From an uncultured Novosphingobium sp. (GTDB lineage Bacteria > Pseudomonadota > Alphaproteobacteria > Sphingomonadales > Sphingomonadaceae): a stretch of DNA of 13,544 bases. Positions within the stretch are counted from its first letter, which is position 1. Each line of letters starts with the position of its first letter. The notes below the pieces were generated by a model that was given only the letters and a program-made list of their open reading frames with translations, searched no databases and was not told the DNA's origin. The position numbers and the translations under genes were made by a program. The stretch spans positions 1-13,544 of the forward strand of contig CALCQB010000166.1 of the NCBI GenBank assembly GCA_937897535.1. The letters are read 5' to 3'. Below, piece after piece: positions 1 to 6,359 of the stretch.

Positions 1-45
1 CTGATTTCTGTCAGTGGTCAGCGCCTGATCCCCCCCAAAGATAGT

Positions 46-80
46 CGGCGGACTTCCGGAGCACATCCGGGCGTCCGCCG
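46..80. repeat. Interrupted inverted repeat (stem-loop)
   Basis: An outer 8-bp stem, cggcggac (46-53) with gtccgccg (73-80), encloses an inner 5-bp stem, ccgga (56-60) with tccgg (66-70). A 2x2 internal mismatch separates them, and the loop is 5 nt (61-65). Both arms can be read directly from the sequence. There is no T-run after it, so it is not a typical intrinsic terminator. It could be a mobile-element end, a REP-like element or an RNA structure; I cannot choose between these. Confidence 0.5.
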
Positions 81-170
81 GCGAATGGCCGCCAGCCGGG
101 TTCCGCAAACGTAGCAACGCTGGGGGCATTCCGCGCGACACGAGGTGGGTCAGGCCCCGTTCCGGAGCAC
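54..170. repeat. 11-bp direct repeat pair
   Basis: The word ttccggagcac occurs at 54-64 and again at 160-170 in the same orientation, 106 bp apart. The first copy overlaps the stem-loop at 46-80. No gene lies between the copies. Two copies of an 11-mer this close are unlikely by chance even in GC-rich DNA, but the function is unknown. Confidence 0.45.
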
Positions 171-257
171 GGCGCGGGACAGCGCCGCGTCGCCTGGCTT
201 CGCGGCGATCGGACCGTGCAAGGCGTTCCGTCCCCCGGCGCTGTACGCCTGCGCGAG

Positions 258-428
258 CGCACCTCGCCCTACCTGCTCGCCGCGTTGGCCGTCGTCGTGC
301 CGGCCCGCGCCGGCCTGTTCAACATCGGTGGCGAAGGACAGGCCTACATGGCGGGCGTGGGTGCGGCCACCGTGGGCCTCGGGCTCGACTTTCTGCCCTG
401 GCCCATCCTGCTGCCGCTCGCCATCGCC
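258..428 (+). pseudogene. ABC-transporter permease fragment (BmpC/YufP-like)
   Basis: In the frame through position 216, the translation contains TSPYLLAALAVV, then AGLFNIGGEGQ, then a hydrophobic stretch ending near LLPLAIAG. The segment FNIGGEGQ is characteristic of inner-membrane permeases of simple-sugar/nucleoside ABC importers. Only about 55 residues of a protein that normally has more than 300 are present. The upstream part is missing, and the frame runs without a stop into a different transporter family at about 400-430. No partner ATPase or binding protein is nearby. It is a fragment with no likely function, either a relic or part of an assembly chimera. The family call rests on one short motif plus hydrophobicity. 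Confidence 0.5.
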
Positions 429-608
429 GGCCTGATCTTCTTCGGCCTCGCCAAGGCCTTCTCCGACTCGAACATGATGCCGATCCTCTGCACGGTGACG
501 GACGCGCGCTACCGCGCGACGGGCTACGGGGTGCTCAACTTGTTCTCGTGCGTGGTGGGCGGCCTGACGATCTACGCCGGCGGCGTCCTGCGCGACGCCA
601 AGGTCGAC
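429..608 (+). pseudogene. Major facilitator superfamily transporter fragment
   Basis: The frame entering from the ABC-permease piece continues with FFGLAKAFSDSNMMPILC, then DARYRATGYGVLN, then GGLTIYAGGVLRD. The patterns SDxNMMPILC and RYRATGYGxxN are typical of the C-terminal half of certain MFS transporters, late in the 12-helix fold. About 60 residues are recognisable. After the Val-Asp codons that form GTCGAC at 603-608, the translation becomes Arg/Gln-rich nonsense, because from here the DNA is fliH read backwards. The fragment therefore lacks both its N-terminal two thirds and its last helix. The boundary with the ABC piece is blurred because a PLAIAG-like helix suits both families. Confidence 0.55.
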
Positions 609-950
609 CCGGCGCAGCAACGCGTCGCGATCGAGCGCCAGCGGGGCCAGCGCCGCCTCGCACAGCGCGGTAACGGTCACGACCAGCTTTTGGCGCAACG
701 CTTCGGCCAGTTCGGCGTCGAGCCGGGCAAAGCTCAGTTCGATCCGGGCGCGGGCCGCGTCCTCTGCTTCGGCCAAGGCCTGGGCCTCGGCGCGGGCTTC
801 GGCCCGGCCAGCGGCATGGCCGTCGTGCCAGGCCTCCGCCAGCGGATCGCCTGGAGCGGGCAGGTCCGCCAGAGCTGGAGAAAAGCGCAGGTCGCTCTGG
901 AACCCGCTCGATTCGCCCAGCGCGGCCAGCGGCAGACTAGACATAATCAT
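609..950 (-). CDS. fliH: FliH, flagellar export ATPase regulator, truncated at its 3' end
   Basis: FliH binds the FliI ATPase in the cytoplasm and docks it at the flagellar type III export gate. The start at 950 overlaps the fliG stop codon by 14 bp; a second ATG at 944 is equally possible. About 113 residues look genuine: a variable N-terminus, then an Ala/Glu/Arg-rich helix (HDGHAAGRAEARAEAQALAE) typical of the FliH coiled coil, then the start of the conserved domain (KLVVTVTALCEAALAPLAL). The FliH C-terminal domain, roughly another 100 residues, is missing: at 603-608 the DNA switches to a transporter fragment of opposite orientation. The frame stays open to a stop at 150-152, which would give a 266-residue hybrid. 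The identification rests mainly on position and coiled-coil character. The truncation may be an assembly artefact. Confidence 0.7.
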
Positions 951-1962
951 CGTCCCCGCCGCCGACCCCGAACTGGATCGTCCCTTCGCCGGCCAGGCGC
1001 CGGGCAATCGCGACGACCGCCTTCTGCGCGTCGAGCACTTCGGCGAGCTTGAGCCGTCCGCGCGCGGCGATCTCGTCCTTGACCCCATCGGCGGCGCGGC
1101 TCGACATCGCGGCGAAGAACACCGCGCGCTCGTCCTCGCGGATGCCCTTGAGCGCGTCGATCAGCACTTCGCTTTCGACTTCGCGCAGCAGCGTACCCAT
1201 CGATTTGGCGTCGAGCACGAACAGGTGCTCGAACTTGAACATCTCGGCCTCGATCGTCCGGGCGAGGGCTTTGTCGAGCTTGGTCAGCTCGGGCATGATC
1301 CGCTTCTCGGCGGCTTTCCCGGCATTGTTGATGATGTCGGCGGCCTCCTTGGGACCGCCCATAGTCAGCGCAGCGCGGCCGTGGCGGGCGGCGATCCGTT
1401 GTTCCAGCAGCGCTTCGAGCATTGTCACGGCCTCACCCGAGACCGGCCCAAGCGTGGCGACGCGGTGCATCACCTGCGGCTGGCTTTCGGGCGGCAAGGC
1501 ATGGAGCACTTGCGCGGCGACCTCGGGATCGAGCTGGACCAGCAGGACCGCGATCGCCTGGGGGTGTTCGTCCCGGATCAGCGGGATCAGCGCCTGCGGG
1601 GTCAGCCAGCGGGCCAGTTCGAGCGCCGGGCCGCTGTCCTCCCCCAATGGCAGGATCCGCTGCATCAGGCTTTCGGCCTTCACATCGCCGACCGCGCGGG
1701 TCATCAGGCTGCGGACCTGGGCATTGCGCCCGCGGGCGCTGATCCCGTTGGCACCGGTGTGGCCGACAAAGCCGGAGATCGCCTGGGCGATCTGGTCCGG
1801 ACCGATATCACCCAGCGCGCACATCTTCTCGCCCAGCAACTGCAATTCTTCCGGACCGAGCTGGCGGAGGATTTCGGCGGCCTGGTCTTGCTCCAGCAGC
1901 ATGATCATCACCGCGGCGCGCTCGGCATCGCCGAGCCCGGGGATCAGCGCGGCGGCGCTCAT
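937..1962 (-). CDS. fliG: Flagellar motor switch protein FliG
   Basis: FliG forms the upper rotor ring on the cytoplasmic face of the MS ring and receives torque from MotA. The 341-residue length is normal. The N-terminal domain (about 1-100), which binds FliF, begins with LGDAERAAVMIMLLEQDQAAEIL. The middle domain carries the family motif EHPQ at 132-135. The linker GGPKEAADIIN (202-212) leads to the C-terminal torque domain, with MFKFEHLFVLD at 241-251 and the charged helix near 270-305. The ATG overlaps the fliF stop as ATGA, so the two are translationally coupled. Its own TAG lies inside the start of fliH. The tail (GGGDDDYV) is acidic. No key region appears missing. Confidence 0.97.
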   Translation of the reverse strand: MSAAALIPGLGDAERAAVMIMLLEQDQAAEILRQLGPEELQLLGEKMCALGDIGPDQIAQAISGFVGHTGANGISARGRNAQVRSLMTRAVGDVKAESLMQRILPLGEDSGPALELARWLTPQALIPLIRDEHPQAIAVLLVQLDPEVAAQVLHALPPESQPQVMHRVATLGPVSGEAVTMLEALLEQRIAARHGRAALTMGGPKEAADIINNAGKAAEKRIMPELTKLDKALARTIEAEMFKFEHLFVLDAKSMGTLLREVESEVLIDALKGIREDERAVFFAAMSSRAADGVKDEIAARGRLKLAEVLDAQKAVVAIARRLAGEGTIQFGVGGGDDDYV

Positions 1963-3557
1963 CGCGCGGCCTCACCGGGCTGGGTGCCGAGCATCTGGCG
2001 CAAGGCCAGCAGCGCGTCCTCGGGCTTTTCCTCGACGATCCGCTGGGCCAGCCCGACCTGGCGGCCGAGCAGCGCGGCGTCGGTTGCAGGCGCAGGGGTG
2101 GCGGGCAGAGCTTCGCCGGCCGTATCAGCCTGATCGCGCGGTTCGCGCCGCAGCGCGCGGATCAGCGGGCGCACCCCGATCAGCAGCACCAGCAGCACCG
2201 CCAGCAAGGCGGCGGCGTAGCGCAGCACCATCGCGAACCACGGCGCTTCCCAGAACGCAGGCGCTTCCTCGGCTAGGGGTTCGAATGGACGGACCATGAC
2301 CTGGACCTGATCGCCGCGCGCCGGATCGGCTCCCATCGCGGCCGAGACCAGCGCCTTGATCTGTTCGATATCGCCGGGCTTGGCTTTCTTCATCGCGGCC
2401 TGGCTGATCGCGACCGCGACCGAGACCCGCTTGATCTTGCCCGGCTGCGAATTGGCGACCGAAACCTGGCGGCCGAGTTCGTAGGTCCGCGCGGCCGAGC
2501 TTTCGCCGGTGGTCTGGGCGGGCGGGCCAGCCAGGCCCTGCGCAGGCCCGCCCTGCGGCGGGCCGGGGGTGGCCTGGGTGGCCGGCGGCGGGGTGTTCGA
2601 CAGTGCGCCGGGAATCCCCGCGCCCTGCGGCGGGGAGCTGGCCGAAGCTTGCGACTGGGCCGAAGTTTCGGTGCGGACCACGCCGTCCTTGTCATAGCTC
2701 TCGCGGGCCGAGGTAACCTCGTCCATGTCGAGTTCGACCTGGATCTCGCTGGTGAAGTTGCCGAGCCCGAGCATCGGGGTAAGCAACTGGTCGAGCTGCG
2801 TGCGCAGCTTGTCTTCCAGCCGGGCCTGCAATTCGATCCGGTCATTGCCCTTGGCGCTGGGATCGGACAGCAGCCGCCCGTGCTGATCGGCCACCCGCAC
2901 CGCATCGGGCGAGAGGCCCGGGACCGAGCCTGCGACCAGATTGACGATGGCGGAGACCTGCGCCTCGCCCAGTTTGCGGCCCGTGGCCATCCGCACCATC
3001 ACCGAGGCGGTCGGCGGGGAATCGTCGCGGACGAATACCGATTTGTTTCCTTCGGCCAGATGGACCCGAACGCTTTCGACCCCGTCGATCTGCTTGATCG
3101 TCAGTTCGAGCTCACCCTGCCGCGCCCCGCGCAGCCGTTCGCCCTCGAGCGTCCGGCTGGCACCGAGCGGCAGGCTGTCGAGGCTCGAGGCCGGATCGGG
3201 CACAGCCAGCGCCCCATCCGAAGCGACCAGCATCCGGGCCTTGTAGAGATCGTCTTCGCCCACACTCAACGCGCCGGTATCGGAGTTGATGGTATAGGCG
3301 ATCCCGGTCTTGTCGAGCGAAGCCGCGACCCCGGCGCGCTCGGCATCGCCAAGCTCGGCGTAGAGCACCCGCTGCGGCGCGGGGGCGAGGGCGGCATAGG
3401 CGAGGCCCGCGCCGCCGATCGCGGCGAGGCCCAGGAACCACGGCAGCACGCGGCGGACCGCGGGCTGGGCGGCGAGGCTGCGGATGCGCTCCAGCGGATT
3501 GGCAGGCGGCAGCGTCATCGGCGGCGCGGCGGCGGGGGAGGGAACCAGCTCAGCCAT
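1959..3557 (-). CDS. fliF: Flagellar MS-ring protein FliF
   Basis: FliF is the inner-membrane ring on which the basal body and export apparatus are built. It has 532 residues, close to the usual length. The first membrane segment is at about 38-58. Periplasmic ring-building modules follow (about 62-300 and 356-425), including GVESVRVHLAEG and the SxGASRTLEGE-like segment near 131-140. The second membrane segment is at about 441-463. The cytoplasmic C-terminus (about 500-532) ends in the FliG-binding helix region EEKPEDALLALRQML. A Pro/Gly/Gln/Ala-rich insert at about 303-355 falls in the known variable loop between ring modules. The start lies 3 bp after the fliE stop, with GGGAG in the end of fliE as ribosome site; Met14 is an alternative start. 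Confidence 0.97.
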   Translation of the reverse strand: MAELVPSPAAAPPMTLPPANPLERIRSLAAQPAVRRVLPWFLGLAAIGGAGLAYAALAPAPQRVLYAELGDAERAGVAASLDKTGIAYTINSDTGALSVGEDDLYKARMLVASDGALAVPDPASSLDSLPLGASRTLEGERLRGARQGELELTIKQIDGVESVRVHLAEGNKSVFVRDDSPPTASVMVRMATGRKLGEAQVSAIVNLVAGSVPGLSPDAVRVADQHGRLLSDPSAKGNDRIELQARLEDKLRTQLDQLLTPMLGLGNFTSEIQVELDMDEVTSARESYDKDGVVRTETSAQSQASASSPPQGAGIPGALSNTPPPATQATPGPPQGGPAQGLAGPPAQTTGESSAARTYELGRQVSVANSQPGKIKRVSVAVAISQAAMKKAKPGDIEQIKALVSAAMGADPARGDQVQVMVRPFEPLAEEAPAFWEAPWFAMVLRYAAALLAVLLVLLIGVRPLIRALRREPRDQADTAGEALPATPAPATDAALLGRQVGLAQRIVEEKPEDALLALRQMLGTQPGEAAR

Positions 3558-3560
3558 TCA

Positions 3561-3932
3561 TCACACTCCCATCCGCATGATGTCCTGGTAGGCCGACAGC
3601 AGCCGGTTCCTGACCTGCAGCGTCGCTTCGAAGGCGATCCCGGCTTCCTGCCGGGCCAGCATGACCTTGGCGACGTCGGTCACCTCGCCGCGTTCATAAG
3701 CGGCGGACAGGTCCTCGGCGTTGCGCTGGGTCGCGCTGACCCCGTCGAGCGCGGATTTGAGCGCATCGGTGAAGCCGCCGGCCGGACTGGCCGGGGCTTC
3801 GGGTGCCGTCGGGGCCTGCGCCGCGCTGTGGACGTCCTTGAGCAGGCTGTTGCGGTCAAGGATCTGCTGGCGCATCGCCAGGATCTGCTGGATCCCGCCG
3901 CCGCCGATGCCGATGCCGCCGATCCCGTTCAT
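3561..3932 (-). CDS. fliE: Flagellar hook-basal body protein FliE
   Basis: FliE joins the MS ring to the proximal rod in the periplasm and is exported early by the flagellar type III system. The protein has 123 residues, slightly longer than the usual 100-110 because of a Gly/Ile-rich N-terminus (GIGGIGIGGGGI). The C-terminal half is diagnostic: FTDALKSAL, then VMLARQEAGIAFEATLQVRN, then LLSAYQDIMRM. The chosen ATG overlaps the stop of the upstream activator gene as ATGA, and the stop precedes fliF by 3 bp, so it is embedded in one operon. The longer frame that continues upstream of this ATG is a shadow of the activator gene. Confidence 0.95.
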   Translation of the reverse strand: MNGIGGIGIGGGGIQQILAMRQQILDRNSLLKDVHSAAQAPTAPEAPASPAGGFTDALKSALDGVSATQRNAEDLSAAYERGEVTDVAKVMLARQEAGIAFEATLQVRNRLLSAYQDIMRMGV

Positions 3933-5182
3933 CGCCGGGCTCCGGCCACGGCGAGGCCAGCGTCGCGGAACGCGGCGAGGCGATAGCGCAGGGTCCGCTC
4001 GGAGATGCCGAGCTGGCGTGCGGCCTCGATCCGGCTGCCGCCGCAGGCATCGAGCGTCTGCATGATCGCCTTGGCTTCGCTGATCTGGACGATGTTCGAA
4101 AGCCGCGCGCCAACCGGTTCGGCCAGGGTTACGCCCGGTTCCGCGACCAGCCGGGCCGGCTGGTCGAACACGATGTGGCCGGCAGCGATGTCGCTCTGAC
4201 CCTCGACCAGCAGCAGCGCGCGGCGGATGACGTTCTCCAGCTCGCGGACGTTGCCGGGCCAGCCGTGCAGCTTGAGCATCGCCAGCGCCGGGTCCGAAAT
4301 CCACGGGATCGGCTTGCCCGGCGCGGTGTGGCGCAGGACCAGCGCGAATGCCAACGGAGCGATGTCCTCGCTGCGTTCGCGCAAGGGCCGCAGCGCCAGC
4401 GGGAAGACGTTGAGGCGGTAGAACAGGTCGGCCCGGAACCGGCCCTCGGCGACTTCGGTCGGCAGGTCGCGGTTGGCGCAGGCGATCACGCGCACGTCGA
4501 CCTTGATCGCCTGGGTCGCGCCGATCGGCACGACCTCGCCCTCCTGCAGCGCCCGCAGCAGCTTGGCCTGAAGCGCGAGCGGCATCTCGGCGATTTCGTC
4601 GAGCAGCAGGGTCCCGCCGTCGGCCGCGCGGAAGAAGCCTTCATTGGCTTCGCTTGCCCCGGTGAAGGCGCCCTTCTTGTGGCCGAACAGCAGCGCCTCG
4701 AGCATCGCTTCGGGCATGGCGGCGCAGTTGACCGCGACGAAGGCCTTGTCCCTGCGCGGGCTGCGGGCGTGGATGAAGCGGCTCAGCACTTCCTTGCCGG
4801 TCCCGGTCGGGCCATTGATCAGGACCGGGATCTCGCTCGCCGCCAGCCGGTCGGCCAGAGCGAGGATCGACAGCGTCTCGGGATCGGCAGCGATCGGCAT
4901 CCCTTGCGGGGTAAGGGCGGCGATCAGCGCGGCGAGCGGGGCTTCGGCGACCGGATCGCGGTAGCTGAGGGTCAAATGGCCGCGCTGGCCGTCGCGGCGC
5001 AGCTGGTTGGTGGGGCCGCGTTCGAGCAGCACGCTGGGGCCAGGGCCGGGCTGCACCGGATCGCCCTTGCCGCGCAGCACTGCGGTAGAGCTGTCGGTGG
5101 CCGACCCCAGGATCGCCGCCGCGCGTTGCACTAGCGGGGCGTGGGCCCGCGCCACCCCGTCGCTTGCTGCCAGTCCGCTCAT
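3929..5182 (-). CDS. Sigma-54-dependent flagellar activator (FlbD/FleQ-like), without receiver domain
   Basis: A 417-residue bacterial enhancer-binding protein that uses ATP to open promoters bound by sigma-54 polymerase. The AAA+ domain (about 100-325) has Walker A GPTGTGKE at 124-131, the sigma-54 contact loop GAFTGA at 171-176, Walker B LLLDEI at 192-197, the arginine-finger segment FRADLFYRLNVF near 249-260, and GWPGNVREL at 307-315. The C-terminus is a Fis-type helix-turn-helix (about 383-405, IEAARQLGISERTLRYRL). The first 100 residues show no phosphoacceptor Asp/Lys pattern of a receiver domain, so activity is probably set by a partner protein or by abundance. The start is supported by AAGGGGG at 5190-5196. 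It overlaps fliE by ATGA and lies divergent from flagellin. Whether it is the orthologue of FlbD or FleQ cannot be decided here. Confidence 0.93.
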   Translation of the reverse strand: MSGLAASDGVARAHAPLVQRAAAILGSATDSSTAVLRGKGDPVQPGPGPSVLLERGPTNQLRRDGQRGHLTLSYRDPVAEAPLAALIAALTPQGMPIAADPETLSILALADRLAASEIPVLINGPTGTGKEVLSRFIHARSPRRDKAFVAVNCAAMPEAMLEALLFGHKKGAFTGASEANEGFFRAADGGTLLLDEIAEMPLALQAKLLRALQEGEVVPIGATQAIKVDVRVIACANRDLPTEVAEGRFRADLFYRLNVFPLALRPLRERSEDIAPLAFALVLRHTAPGKPIPWISDPALAMLKLHGWPGNVRELENVIRRALLLVEGQSDIAAGHIVFDQPARLVAEPGVTLAEPVGARLSNIVQISEAKAIMQTLDACGGSRIEAARQLGISERTLRYRLAAFRDAGLAVAGARR

Positions 5183-5232
5183 CGAATTGCCCCCTTCGCA
5201 TTAACCATGCTGCGTCGGGGTTGTTTTGCGCG

Positions 5233-5248
5233 TGGAACGTCAAATGCT
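5233..5248 (+). promoter_or_regulatory. Sigma-54 promoter for the flagellin gene
   Basis: The sequence TGGAACGTCAAATGCT matches the sigma-54 consensus TGGCACG-N4-TTGCW at 10 of 12 fixed positions. It has the invariant GG (5234-5235) and GC (5246-5247) at the correct spacing. Transcription would start near 5259 and run about 155 nt to the flagellin ATG. An AAA+ sigma-54 activator is encoded immediately on the other side, which fits well. It has not been tested experimentally. Confidence 0.72.
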
Positions 5249-5404
5249 TCGGTAATTTAAGGCCCAGTGGTTTCCCGTATTGGTGCGGTCGCCGCCGAAC
5301 CGGCGCTGCAAGCCCTCACCCTTAACTTTCCCGCGCTCCCGCCGCTCTTCCCAGTGGCAGCCGCCCCGGATGGTCCGGACGGCTTGCGACACGGGACTAT
5401 CCAC

Positions 5405-5409
5405 GGGAG
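5405..5409 (+). promoter_or_regulatory. Flagellin ribosome binding site
   Basis: GGGAG lies 6 nt before the ATG at 5416. This fixes the flagellin start, which also gives the canonical N-terminus MAVINTN. Confidence 0.75.
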
Positions 5410-5415
5410 TCACAC

Positions 5416-6243
5416 ATGGCTGTTATCAACACCAACATCAGCGCGATCCGCGCTGCCAATGCCTCGAATTCCGCCAACAAGATGCTGGGCAGCGCGATGG
5501 AGCGGCTGTCGACCGGCAAGCGGCTCAACAGCGCCAAGGACGACGCGGCCGGCATGGCGATTGCCACTTCCATGACCGCGCAGGTTCGCGGGATGACCCA
5601 GGCGATCCGCAACTCGAACGACGGGATCGCGCTGGCGCAGACCGCCGAAGGTTCGCTCAACGAGGTCACCAACATGCTCCAGCGGGTTCGCGAGCTGGCG
5701 GTCCAATCATCGTCGGGCACGTATCAGGACACCACCGACCGGGCCTATATGCAGACCGAAGTCGATGAGCTGACCGCGCAGATCGATCAGGTCATCACCA
5801 ACACCAAGTTCAACGGCGTGGCCCTGTTCGACGCTTCGACCGCTTCGGTGACGGTCCAGACCGGTGCCAACGGCAGCGATACGGTTGATCTGGTCATGGC
5901 CGACCTGACCGCGCTGGCTGCCAGCGGCGGTGCCGCCGGTTCCTATGACGTTTCGACCGCGACGGCGGCCAATGGCCTGCTGACCACGGTCGATGGCGAG
6001 CTCGACTCGATCTCGAGCGCCCGCGCTTCGCTGGGTGCCGGGCAGAACCGGCTTGAATCGGTGGTCAACAACCTGACCAGCAATTCGACCAACCTCGCCG
6101 ATGCGCGTTCGCGGATCGAGGATGCCGACTATTCGGCCGAAACCACCGCGATGGCCAAGGCCCAGATCCTCAGCCAGGCGTCGACCGCGATGATCGCCCA
6201 GGCCAACCAGAGCCAGCAGAACGTCCTGTCGCTGCTGCGCTAG
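5416..6243 (+). CDS. fliC: Flagellin (filament subunit)
   Basis: This protein is exported through the flagellum and polymerises into the filament. It has 275 residues, a compact flagellin. The N-terminal D0/D1 region starts MAVINTNISAIRAAN and includes LSTGKRLNSAKDDAAGMAIA. The segment LQRVRELAVQ sits at 88-97, the numbering at which it occurs in Salmonella flagellin. The C-terminal D1/D0 region has RIEDADYSAETTAMAKAQIL and ends QQNVLSLLR. The central variable part (about 140-190) is very short, so outer D2/D3 domains are lacking. No flaF or flbT gene is beside it. It is a single-gene unit with a sigma-54 promoter upstream and a strong hairpin just after the stop, divergent from the activator operon. 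Confidence 0.97.
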   Translation: MAVINTNISAIRAANASNSANKMLGSAMERLSTGKRLNSAKDDAAGMAIATSMTAQVRGMTQAIRNSNDGIALAQTAEGSLNEVTNMLQRVRELAVQSSSGTYQDTTDRAYMQTEVDELTAQIDQVITNTKFNGVALFDASTASVTVQTGANGSDTVDLVMADLTALAASGGAAGSYDVSTATAANGLLTTVDGELDSISSARASLGAGQNRLESVVNNLTSNSTNLADARSRIEDADYSAETTAMAKAQILSQASTAMIAQANQSQQNVLSLLR

Positions 6244-6275
6244 GTTAGCGTCCTCTTGCCTGTCCCTTCCAGGCA

Positions 6276-6305
6276 CGGCCCGGCGGTCCTTGGACCGCCG
6301 GGCCG
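6276..6305 (+). terminator. Strong hairpin after flagellin
   Basis: Two perfectly complementary 14-nt arms, 6276-6289 (cggcccggcggtcc) and 6292-6305 (ggaccgccgggccg), flank the two bases tt. In practice this makes a 13-bp stem with a 4-nt loop. It begins 33 bp after the flagellin stop. No T-run follows on the + strand, so it is either a GC-rich, U-poor terminator or a 3' stabilising structure for the abundant flagellin mRNA. Confidence 0.65.
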
Positions 6306-6359
6306 AAAGGCGCGTGTGGGGCACTCGACAAGCCTGGCGCCGCGCGGCAGATTGGCGCG

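Larger units (their letters stand above)
1..257. other. Left-edge stretch without a recognisable gene
   Basis: I see no convincing gene here. Open frames exist on both strands but have low-complexity Arg/Pro/Ala translations typical of GC-rich shadow frames. The stretch begins with a short segment carrying repeated gtcag/ctgat words (about 1-30), which faintly resembles the terminal repeats of some insertion sequences. It also contains a hairpin (46-80) and an 11-base direct repeat (54-64 and 160-170). Together with the transporter fragments that follow, this suggests foreign, rearranged or misassembled DNA rather than part of the flagellar locus. The IS-end idea is only a guess. Confidence 0.4.

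Noticed and set aside
1..30. An insertion-sequence end
   Set aside because: The repeated gtcag/ctgat words are suggestive, but no transposase or matched terminal repeat is visible, so I did not annotate an element.
609..1052. Continuation of the transporter frame past 608
   Set aside because: From here it reads fliH and the fliG end backwards; the protein loses all hydrophobic segments at once.
1049..2299. Long + strand frames opposite fliG and the fliF 3' end
   Set aside because: They are antisense shadows: Ser/Arg-rich translations with no domain signal.
2649..3986. A 445-codon open frame on the + strand
   Set aside because: It is antisense to fliF and fliE, and its Gly/Arg/Asp/His-rich composition is typical of the reverse of GC-rich genes.
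4175..5134. A 319-codon open frame on the + strand
   Set aside because: It is antisense to the sigma-54 activator, whose motifs are unambiguous.
5371..5388. A second sigma-54-like element, tggtcc to ttgcg, nearer to flagellin
   Set aside because: GG and GC are 12 bp apart instead of the required 10, whereas the element at 5233-5248 has correct spacing and more matches.
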